Assembly (NCBI GenBank): GCA_019695095.1
Contig: JAIBAQ010000015.1
Span: 1-61,028 of the forward strand
Source of the DNA: Candidatus Hydrogenedentota bacterium
GTDB lineage: Bacteria > Hydrogenedentota > Hydrogenedentia > Hydrogenedentales > SLHB01
Length of the DNA stretch: 61,028 bases
Direction: 5' to 3'
Shown: positions 27,056 through 34,529 of the stretch, piece by piece
Layout of the letters: every line of letters begins with the position of its first letter
Position numbering within the stretch: the stretch's first letter is position 1
Made by a program: the position numbers and the translations under genes
Notes under the pieces: model-generated
What the model saw: the letters and a program-made list of their open reading frames with translations, nothing else
Database searches by the model: none
Told to the model about the DNA's origin: nothing

Positions 27056-28513
27056 CTAATTCCCTTCGGTTTCCGCCACCTTGGCTAACAACCTCAATGC
27101 CGCCGCTCGTATCTGTTCCTCGGCGTCCACGGCAAGAAAGCTCGCCGAACACCGCCACGTTTCATACCCGCCCAGTTCATGCTGTTCCCGAGTTGGCAAA
27201 TAGCCGCCGTAGCCATTCGCCAACTCGATGGTAAACGTGGGCTTCAAGACGCTTTCACTTTTCAGCGCCAGTCCTGTCTCGCAAAACACCTCGCACGGAA
27301 TGGCCGCAATGCCTACGTCTCCAATCCGCAACGCTTGCAGCACCACCCGCGCCGCCGCCGGGTAATTCGCCAGCCGCACCGTATCCAGCGCATACATATC
27401 CGCGATATCGGTCAACCCTTCTGCTGGTGCCTTCGCGAGCCTTGCTTTGGCATCTTCCACCTCTTCCAATGATGGCAGCCTAACCGCGACGTCCAACGTT
27501 TCCAGGGCCGCATTCAACGACACCCACGGTTTCCACTGAAGTCCCCGATACACCCGGTACACTTCCTTGGCCAGCTTGTCGCCCACCTGCTGCATCCGCG
27601 TATACGGCTCTTGCTCGGGTTTCTCCTTGGTCCTGTCTATGTTGTTGATGTCGCCGCTTGTCCCATTCGACAAGATGCCCACAAACGGAGGGTCTTGCCG
27701 CTCCGCTTTCAACAGAGTCTCAATACTCCGCGCGAAATATCCAAAGTAGTCCGCGGAAACGTGCGTCTCCTCTCCCTCTTCACCCACATAATGCAACGAA
27801 TAATTCGCGAGCAGCGCGATCGGAGATCCACCCGGCTTCCGCACAGCGACAAACGCAACCTCCGGGTCCGTAGGCCCAGCCGGTTCCATCAAATTCGGAT
27901 CGGCAACGCTTGGATTGGTCTTCACCAGATCCGTCGTTCCTCCAAACGGGTCGGGGGGAATCGTACCCGGCTTCATCCGCCAACGCCGGTTGAAGACTTC
28001 GTCCGCGACCGTCCCCGTCCCCCAGGCAATCTCCGCAGGTACCATGTTCTCCACGGCAATGCGCACCGCGTCGACGATTCGCGAAGTTTGAAATCGTACG
28101 TATTCGGGATCCGGTTTCGACTGCCGTCCCTCGATTGTGCACGGCCCCGTGTGCGTGTGCGTCGCTGCGATCAGGACTTGGGCGCCGGGAATTCCGACTG
28201 TCTCTTCGATGCGCTTCTTCGCGGGGTCAACAATGCTTGCGGGCATCTTGCACGAATCGACGATGACAATGGCAATCTGGATTGTTCCATCACTCAGCAC
28301 CAGACAACGTGCGTGCAATTCGTCATGCACGTACGTCGCGATGCGGTTGTGAAGTTGTCCCGCCAAATCCACGCCTAAAGGCGGCGTGATGTTTGTTGTC
28401 GCCGCACCCGCCGTGAAGTGCTTTTCATTTTCTTCCCCCTCCGCGGCAAAGGCAGAGCATGCCAACGAAACGCATATAGCCCCAATCACAGACAATCGCA
28501 CACCCGAATGCAT
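27056..28513 (-). CDS. Secreted neutral/alkaline ceramidase-like protein (N-terminal domain)
   Basis: A 485-residue exported protein with a signal peptide (about 1-23). It matches the neutral/alkaline non-lysosomal ceramidase N-terminal domain: AGAATTNITPPLGVDLAG near the mature start, ELHARCLVLSDG, the zinc-type motif AATHTHTGP near residue 116, and SNGTSGDINN near residue 290. The full-length ceramidase C-terminal immunoglobulin-like domain is missing, as in many environmental homologues whose true substrate is uncertain. GAGGA lies eight bases before the ATG. It is read toward RNase P RNA. Confidence 0.88.
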   Translation of the reverse strand: MHSGVRLSVIGAICVSLACSAFAAEGEENEKHFTAGAATTNITPPLGVDLAGQLHNRIATYVHDELHARCLVLSDGTIQIAIVIVDSCKMPASIVDPAKKRIEETVGIPGAQVLIAATHTHTGPCTIEGRQSKPDPEYVRFQTSRIVDAVRIAVENMVPAEIAWGTGTVADEVFNRRWRMKPGTIPPDPFGGTTDLVKTNPSVADPNLMEPAGPTDPEVAFVAVRKPGGSPIALLANYSLHYVGEEGEETHVSADYFGYFARSIETLLKAERQDPPFVGILSNGTSGDINNIDRTKEKPEQEPYTRMQQVGDKLAKEVYRVYRGLQWKPWVSLNAALETLDVAVRLPSLEEVEDAKARLAKAPAEGLTDIADMYALDTVRLANYPAAARVVLQALRIGDVGIAAIPCEVFCETGLALKSESVLKPTFTIELANGYGGYLPTREQHELGGYETWRCSASFLAVDAEEQIRAAALRLLAKVAETEGN

Positions 28514-28592
28514 AGGGAGTTCCTCGTTGGTTCGAATTCCGCGCGAATCCTAGCACGCGCGCGAAGCCATTGGCACGTGATGGATAAAGATG

Positions 28593-30452
28593 CTAGTGCT
28601 GCGCGGGGCTATCGAGCCACTTCAGATGTTGCTGACGAGTCTTTCGTGCAGTGAATAAATCGAGCACCTGTTGACGCTCTTCGTCTGACAGCCGCGCTAT
28701 GCCTTTGTCGTCAAGCCAGCCGTTGCTTGTAGCGACCGGTGTATCGTAATGCTCCACCCCGAACTTCGTCCATTCGAAGTTCTTCACCGCACTCCAATTG
28801 CACGACCACAGCACATTGCGGTAATTCGGGAAGATGCCATACGGCCACACAGAGGGTCTGCTATGGCTATCCTGATACGTGCCGTGCGCGGCGATCGCGT
28901 AGGGAGGCACGTCAAGCCAACGTGTCTTGTCATCCGAAGTACCACCGATGCAATCACTCGTCAGAAAGGCCAGTTTGCTGTTGTACGTAGTCGTCATCTG
29001 CGTCAAATCACGCACAAGGCGCATGAATGTGGGTGCGATGTACTGCTTGGTTTCCGCCTTCTCAGACGCCACGGCCCCGTTGCGCACCATGAACGTCTCA
29101 TCCCACACGAACGCATCGACTTCGTTTCCGTACTCCTCAAGCAACGCTTTCATGTAGTCGAGATACCAGGAATACACATCCCGATTCGACGGATCCTGTG
29201 AATAAGCCTTTCCGACCGTGTCAGGGCCATTCCACCCGCCCCACGACAGCAACCTGTCTTCGCTGAAACGTCCCGCGGCGTCGCATGCCGTCAATCCATC
29301 CGCGAAATAGATGGCAACACGCACGCCGCGATCCTTTGCGTACTTGATGCGCCGATGCATTTCCGCCTTCGACATCGGTAACGCTTCCGAGGTCGGGAAA
29401 CGGTCCTTTACGGCGGCTGCATTCGGAAACGCTGTCCAGCTATCGTCGAGCTTGCCCTTCTCCGCATCGTAGGTATACCTTCCCAACACGTCATACCAAC
29501 CGTGCAACGCAAAGATGACCTTGCCTCTGTCTTCACGCGCAACGTACTTGTCAACCGCATCGAGGTCCTCGAACCAGCCTTGTCCCCCGTGACTCAGGTA
29601 GTCGTAATGCTGCCACGCAATGTCGTGTAGCCAATCCGGGCCCGCAGGCACGTCCGCCAGCGCCGTCGCATACCACGCCTTCATCGCCTCTGCCGGTTCG
29701 CCCGAATGAATCACGGTCCAAAACGTCCGCGTAAGCTCATGGAAAGGAAGGTCGCTAGTAATGAGATAACCGGAACTGAAGGCGAGGTGCTCTATTCCTA
29801 TGTGGAAGCCCGCCGACCAATATGGATCGGCCACGAAGGTAACGCGGTCCGAATTATCTTTGTTCGCAACACTCAACATTGGTATCGCGAGCGATTCGCC
29901 GGCGTCACCGTCGCGGAACGGCTTTGCCGTAAGGGGCCACGAGGCGCGCAGGTGATTGGAAAAGGGAATGTCCATGCCAACGCCATCTTGCCGCGGGATA
30001 AAGATGTGAGGCTTTCCCCCACGCGATGAGCAAAGCGGAAAGGTCAAATCCAAAGCACCTGTAAACGGGGGTTCCGAGGGATACAGTGTTACCGTCTGCC
30101 GCAAGACCGGCCATCCCAATATGGTCTCGGGCACCATCAGGCGCCGAATTCGCAGAGAACATTCGCTGGACAAGTCGTATTCAAGTTCGACACCGGAATC
30201 GACGAGCTTTGCGGATATCGGAGAATACAGCGAATAGGATTCCTTCACCTCGTCGCCATCGTAAAGCCGCAGCGTAAGAGCATCGGAGGCTATATGGGCG
30301 AGGTCGATCCCCTTACTGTTTCGCATACTGTCAATTCGCCCCTCGGGAGAGACCCGGATCGTCCAATCGCCGTTGACAGAAGTCTGCTCCTTATCGACCA
30401 CTTGCGCTGCGACGCACCCGGCAAAGAACAAAAACACCACTATGTGCTTCAT
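28593..30452 (-). CDS. Secreted glycosidase-like protein of unknown family
   Basis: A 619-residue protein with a signal peptide (KHIVVFLFFAGCVAAQ). Residues 30-260 look beta-rich, like the N-terminal sandwich of GH31/36/97-type enzymes. Residues 270-560 look like a TIM barrel: HGWYDVLGRY, VRVAIYFADG, then DAFVWDETF around residue 450, where a catalytic Asp could sit, and FLTSDCIGG. I cannot assign it to a named family. ATG 30452 is chosen over ATG 30470 because GGAGGGG lies nine bases upstream of it, and because the small upstream frame ends in ATGA exactly at this start. Confidence 0.72.
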   Translation of the reverse strand: MKHIVVFLFFAGCVAAQVVDKEQTSVNGDWTIRVSPEGRIDSMRNSKGIDLAHIASDALTLRLYDGDEVKESYSLYSPISAKLVDSGVELEYDLSSECSLRIRRLMVPETILGWPVLRQTVTLYPSEPPFTGALDLTFPLCSSRGGKPHIFIPRQDGVGMDIPFSNHLRASWPLTAKPFRDGDAGESLAIPMLSVANKDNSDRVTFVADPYWSAGFHIGIEHLAFSSGYLITSDLPFHELTRTFWTVIHSGEPAEAMKAWYATALADVPAGPDWLHDIAWQHYDYLSHGGQGWFEDLDAVDKYVAREDRGKVIFALHGWYDVLGRYTYDAEKGKLDDSWTAFPNAAAVKDRFPTSEALPMSKAEMHRRIKYAKDRGVRVAIYFADGLTACDAAGRFSEDRLLSWGGWNGPDTVGKAYSQDPSNRDVYSWYLDYMKALLEEYGNEVDAFVWDETFMVRNGAVASEKAETKQYIAPTFMRLVRDLTQMTTTYNSKLAFLTSDCIGGTSDDKTRWLDVPPYAIAAHGTYQDSHSRPSVWPYGIFPNYRNVLWSCNWSAVKNFEWTKFGVEHYDTPVATSNGWLDDKGIARLSDEERQQVLDLFTARKTRQQHLKWLDSPAQH

Positions 30453-30655
30453 CGGTACTCGCCCCTCCATTCGCCCACCTCACGTCCAGGACCCGCATCC
30501 TTTTTACTATCATTGCCCTTGGTCTTCGCCAAATTCCACACGCTAAAGTCTCCGGCATACCCAATCCGCGGCTCCGGCCTTCCCTGCGTGGCCATGATGG
30601 TCCGGCACGTCCAACTTTCCATGGCGACCTTTAACCAACCGCGCTCCTCAGTCAT
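30449..30655 (-). CDS. 68-residue protein of unknown function, coupled to the glycosidase-like gene
   Basis: A short soluble protein with no signal peptide, rich in Lys, Arg, Gly and Trp. Two features argue that it is translated: GGAGG only three bases before its ATG, and a four-base ATGA overlap with the start codon of the secreted protein downstream. It resembles no family I know. It could also be the remnant 3' end of a larger gene. Confidence 0.45.
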   Translation of the reverse strand: MTEERGWLKVAMESWTCRTIMATQGRPEPRIGYAGDFSVWNLAKTKGNDSKKDAGPGREVGEWRGEYR

Positions 30656-30856
30656 ATACCTCCATCATTCATCTGATTGACCGGTCCTATACAAGAGGTG
30701 TAAGATCTCACGGATCGGGTTTCCAACAGAATCGGGAGCAAGCGTCCGGGGAAGGGGCTTCTTTTCGTCTTTTGAGCGTGACGACGTGGCTCAAGGCGAA
30801 CAATCGGGATGACAATGCCCCGCACAGGCGTTTCCACTTTGAACTTTGGGTGTACT

Positions 30857-31318
30857 ATGAGCGTTTTTGGACTGGTAATCGAACCTTCAGCCGTCTGCAT
30901 CTACCCGGATCAGATCTCCAAGCACGAAGCCTTGGACTCCGTGGTGGATGCGATCGCTTCCTCTGGCGTCGTTTCCGACCTGGATGAATTCCGCCGCGCG
31001 GTTCACGAACGCGAATCCGTTATGAGCACGGGCATCGGCTCCGGTGTGGCCATCCCCCACGTACGAATCGACGCGATTCGCCGGGCCACAGTCGGTGTGG
31101 GCATTTCTCACAGCGGCATCGACTTCAATACCCTCGACAATAACCCGGTGAATATCATTGTTTTGTTCGCAATGCCGTCGGGTTCCCAAAAGGAATACCT
31201 TACCCTGCTCGCTCAAGTGATGACCGCCATGAAGCAGGAAGGTTTCCGTCAGCAGCTTGCAACCTGCAAAACCCCGGAAGAAGTGGTTGCCCTGCTCAAT
31301 ACCGATAAGAGCCACTAG
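30857..31318 (+). CDS. PTS IIA (PtsN/fructose-type) domain protein
   Basis: A 153-residue stand-alone EIIA domain of the fructose/mannitol/nitrogen class. The phosphorylatable histidine is His68 in STGIGSGVAIPHVR, and the ISHSGIDF and VIVLFAMP-like strands follow in the correct places. No PTS permease, HPr or EI gene is nearby, so a regulatory PtsN-like role is more likely than sugar uptake. ATG 30857 gives a family-like N-terminus; ATG 30809 is an alternative. Ribosome-binding signals are weak for both. Confidence 0.85.
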   Translation: MSVFGLVIEPSAVCIYPDQISKHEALDSVVDAIASSGVVSDLDEFRRAVHERESVMSTGIGSGVAIPHVRIDAIRRATVGVGISHSGIDFNTLDNNPVNIIVLFAMPSGSQKEYLTLLAQVMTAMKQEGFRQQLATCKTPEEVVALLNTDKSH

Positions 31319-31993
31319 CCACTCGCAGTCCCGGCCGGGATTCTCTCAGGCTCACTGAGGCAGAGCAGAATCGTCATCAAGCGCAAATGATTGTCGATAA
31401 AGCACTTGCCTCAAAGTGCGACTCATCGTTCACTCGACAGCGAAGCGCGGAATGACTCTCAGTTCGACAGGCAAGTCATCCGGTCTTTCACAAGCATGCC
31501 GTTCGTCAAACTGTCAATTCTTCTACAGCGCTGGCAGACAGTCAAATATGGGAAGACGCGACGCCGGCAATAGTATGCCCGCGCTGCTAACTGTTTATTT
31601 CTGATGAAATCCAATTTGTCAACCAAGTCCATTAAAACAAAGTTCCAATATGGTTCAATTTGTGACATATGCCCTCATTCAGGCCACATACCTTTAACAA
31701 ACTACTCCTTCTTCTTGCCACCCCTCTGTCACTTCCTTTGTCACCTATCGTCCGTTTGTCAGTTTTACGAATCCTCTCCGTCACTTCTCCACCCCATCCA
31801 ACAGGAATCCCGAATCTACGTCGAGCAGACTGAACCAGCGCAACTGATCGCACATTGGGCTTTCGGTCATTTATGCACAGAGAACTACTTGGACGGGCGA
31901 CAAAAGCACATCGTGCCGCAACCAGATAACCTTGTACCGCCCGACTCCAGCGCATAACTCATATGTGCCAGTGCCATAGCGATCAGTAGGGAA
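31319..31993. other. Long A/T-richer spacer with no supported gene
   Basis: This 675-base gap is lower in GC than its neighbours, especially 31590-31800, which is rich in T, C and 'gtcac' words. Open frames exist on both strands (for example 31604-31957 plus), but their composition is unlike the flanking genes and they lack ribosome-binding sites. It may be a horizontally acquired or decayed stretch, or a long leader of the operon that follows. Confidence 0.4.
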
Positions 31994-32022
31994 TTGTTAC
32001 GCCATGCGCAGCATCGTATACT
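31994..32022 (+). promoter_or_regulatory. Sigma-70-type promoter of the MoxR/ABC operon
   Basis: TTGTTA (31994-31999, four of six), a 17-base spacer and TATACT (32017-32022, five of six). A start near 32029 leaves a leader of about 20 bases before the GGAGGG ribosome-binding site of the first gene. It is the only convincing promoter seen before the eleven-gene run. Confidence 0.72.
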
Positions 32023-32048
32023 GAAGGTCATCGGATGGAGGGACTGAG

Positions 32049-33557
32049 ATGGATTCGTTGACCGCTGTCCTTCGCTCGCTGCGGTTCAGACTGACTGTTC
32101 GCCTGTGGCTAAGCTCGACGAGCACGGCTCTGCTCATCGCCTTCTCGCTCGCATGCATTTGGATGACCGTCACGAAACTATTTCCTATGCTGGGCGACTC
32201 GCTTCCCGTTGGCGGTAGTCTGACGGCTCTGGGTGTGCTTTGGGCCGTCGTCTACACCTACGTCAAGCGCCCAAGCCTGTTGCAGGCAGCCATCCTGGCA
32301 GACGAGAGACTTGGCCTGCAGGAGCGGCTTACGAGCTCGCTCGAACTGGCCGAAGTCCACACACCGATGGTGGACGCAGTTCACGAAGACGCCCGCGCGC
32401 ATCTGGGCAAAATCATTCTCCATCGCGATTTCCCGGTAGGCATGCCGCGGCGCTTCCGCTACCTGACGGTTCCTATTCTGGTCTTCGCCCTGGGCTACGT
32501 GTTACTGCCTGAATTCGATCTCCTTGGTCAACGCGCCCGCGAAGCAGAGGCAAAACAGCATGAGCTTGCCATGAAAGAGCATGCTGAACGGCTTCGGTTG
32601 GCGGCGCAACCCGTGAAAGAAGCCGCCGCTCAGAATGACGAACAATTGCAGGAGCTGGCAGAGGAAGTCGAGCGAATCGCGGAGAAACTAGAGGGAGGCG
32701 AGCTTTCTCAGAAGCAGGCCACGGCTAAGCTGAGCAACGTCATGACGGAGTTGGCCGAGCGCCAGGAAAAGCTAGGCACGGAATCTAAGATTCCAAAGAT
32801 GAAAGGCGATACCTCCCGCCTGGATTTGACCAAAGAACTGGCTCAGAACATACAGAAGGGCAATTTCGACAAGGCTGCGGAAGAAGCCCAGAAAATGCTG
32901 CAGAAGCTTCAGGCTGGCGAGATGGCCCCCGCCGACCAGGAGAAGCTCGCCGAAGAGCTCAAGGAGCTGTCCAAACTGGTCGGGGGAGAAAACTCGGAGT
33001 TGGGCAAAGCGCTGGCCAACATTTCAAGCGGGCTGAGCATGAAGGACATGCAGGATGCTCTCAAGAATCTTGAGAAGTTGGAGCTGTCTTTGGAAGACCT
33101 TAAAGCGCTTTCCGAACAAATGAAGAAGCTCCAGGCGTGCATGGGCAAGTTCGCGGACTGTCGCGCCAAAATGTGCGAAGGCGATTTCGAAAAGTTCTGT
33201 GCCTACTGCAACGGCAAGGGATGCGGCCAGTGCGGAAAGCAGGGGTTGGGGATGCGCGGTCCCGGTCAGGGTCAGGGCAATACGATCGGTGAGCTACCCG
33301 ACGTCGACGCTCAGTACGATCCCAGCATGTTGTCCGGCGACATGACCAAGGGAAAGATTCTCGCCGATTTGATGCAGCGGGCCGCTCCCCAGAAAGAGGG
33401 AGATGCGGAGCGGAGCTTTACGTCCGAGGCGCTGATTCAGGTACAGCAACAGTCGGAACAAGCCCTGACGAAAGAAGAGATCCCTGTCGGGGCGCGCGAG
33501 TACGTACGCCAGTATTTCGGGTCGCTCGAACCGGATTCGGCAACCACACAGCAGTAA
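32049..33557 (+). CDS. DUF4175-like coiled-coil membrane protein with CxxCxGxG-type cysteine cluster
   Basis: A 502-residue protein, first in the operon, with GGAGGG before the ATG. Three hydrophobic helices (about 27-42, 58-74, 136-152) are followed by a long charged coiled coil (about 155-360). Then comes an unusual cluster of seven cysteines: Cys364, 371, 376, 384, 387, 392 and 395. The last four form CAYCNGKGCGQC, close to the CxxCxGxG zinc-binding repeats of DnaJ, and are followed by a Gly/Gln-rich stretch. The C-terminal VGAREYVRQYF segment is seen in proteins encoded next to MoxR/vWA genes. A structural or chaperone-adaptor role is inferred. Confidence 0.75.
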   Translation: MDSLTAVLRSLRFRLTVRLWLSSTSTALLIAFSLACIWMTVTKLFPMLGDSLPVGGSLTALGVLWAVVYTYVKRPSLLQAAILADERLGLQERLTSSLELAEVHTPMVDAVHEDARAHLGKIILHRDFPVGMPRRFRYLTVPILVFALGYVLLPEFDLLGQRAREAEAKQHELAMKEHAERLRLAAQPVKEAAAQNDEQLQELAEEVERIAEKLEGGELSQKQATAKLSNVMTELAERQEKLGTESKIPKMKGDTSRLDLTKELAQNIQKGNFDKAAEEAQKMLQKLQAGEMAPADQEKLAEELKELSKLVGGENSELGKALANISSGLSMKDMQDALKNLEKLELSLEDLKALSEQMKKLQACMGKFADCRAKMCEGDFEKFCAYCNGKGCGQCGKQGLGMRGPGQGQGNTIGELPDVDAQYDPSMLSGDMTKGKILADLMQRAAPQKEGDAERSFTSEALIQVQQQSEQALTKEEIPVGAREYVRQYFGSLEPDSATTQQ

Positions 33558-33575
33558 GAAGCCATTATTTATTCA

Positions 33576-34529
33576 ATGACGAAGACGCCGAGCCGGAGGA
33601 AACCGATCCGCGTGACTCGCCGAACGTTTCTTGTGTCTACCCTGCTTACAGCCGTGTTGGGTTGTGCCAAAGGAGGAGTGCCGAAGACCCGCGTACATAC
33701 GTGGGGGCATTCCGGCAAACGCGAAGGCACATTCCAACGGCCTCGTGCTTTGATGGCGACCAGCACCGAGTTGTATGTGGCGGACACGACCGGAAGGATT
33801 CAGGTCTTCGATCACGAGGGGATCTTCAAGCGTAAGTGGTCCATGCCATCCGCCGAGAATGGCACGCCGACCAGCATCACACTTGCCGCTGACGGGCGAG
33901 TGATAATCCCGGACACGCATTACAGCCGCATCATGGAATACTCGCCTGAGGGAACGCTGCAGCGCCAGTGGGGTTCCAGCGGAACGGGCAACGGCGAGTT
34001 CGTCTACCCCACTGACATCGTGGAAGCCCCCGACGGAACGCTTTACCTCTCCGAATATGGCACGGGCGCGGAACGTGTGCATATATTCGATGGCAAAGGA
34101 AACTTCCTGCGTCAATGGGGAAAACACGGAGAGAACCCGGGCGAGTTCTCGCGGCCCATGGCCATTACGTTTGCAAAAGACACCGTGTATGTATGCGATA
34201 CGGCAAATCACCGCGTTCAATGCTTCTCCCCCGACGGCAAGCACCTCCATACCATAAGCGAAGCAGGCGACGAACCGGGGCGCTTGAAGTTCCCACACGA
34301 CCTTGCCTTGGCGCCCGGGGACTCTCTGATTGTTTGCGAGTATGGAAACAATAGGCTTTCCATCTTTGGCCTTGACGGAACGTTTCGCTCGTGCGTCGGC
34401 GGGCCCGGACGCGAACCGGGGCTATTCGCCGCGCCGCGCGGGGTTGCCGTTTCCCCCAACGGTTATGTGTTTATTGCCGATACGGACAACGACCGCATCC
34501 AACGTCTCTTGTGGGAGGATGTCGCATGA
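33576..34529 (+). CDS. Tat-exported NHL-repeat lipoprotein
   Basis: A 317-residue protein. The N-terminus combines a twin-arginine motif (TRRTFLV, Arg15-Arg16) with a lipobox (AVLGC, Cys30), so it is probably exported folded and lipidated. The mature part is about six NHL repeats forming a beta-propeller; repeats recur around FQRPRAL, FVYPTDI, FSRPMAI, LKFPHDL and FAAPRGV, each followed by an (A/C)DTxNxR-like strand. NHL propellers mediate protein contacts. Its stop overlaps the next start (ATGA). The ribosome-binding site is poor. Confidence 0.85.
   Translation: MTKTPSRRKPIRVTRRTFLVSTLLTAVLGCAKGGVPKTRVHTWGHSGKREGTFQRPRALMATSTELYVADTTGRIQVFDHEGIFKRKWSMPSAENGTPTSITLAADGRVIIPDTHYSRIMEYSPEGTLQRQWGSSGTGNGEFVYPTDIVEAPDGTLYLSEYGTGAERVHIFDGKGNFLRQWGKHGENPGEFSRPMAITFAKDTVYVCDTANHRVQCFSPDGKHLHTISEAGDEPGRLKFPHDLALAPGDSLIVCEYGNNRLSIFGLDGTFRSCVGGPGREPGLFAAPRGVAVSPNGYVFIADTDNDRIQRLLWEDVA

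Noticed and set aside
31604-31957. A 117-codon plus-strand frame in the A/T-richer spacer
   Set aside because: Poor ribosome-binding site, Ser/His/Pro-rich translation without structure, and a competing frame on the other strand.
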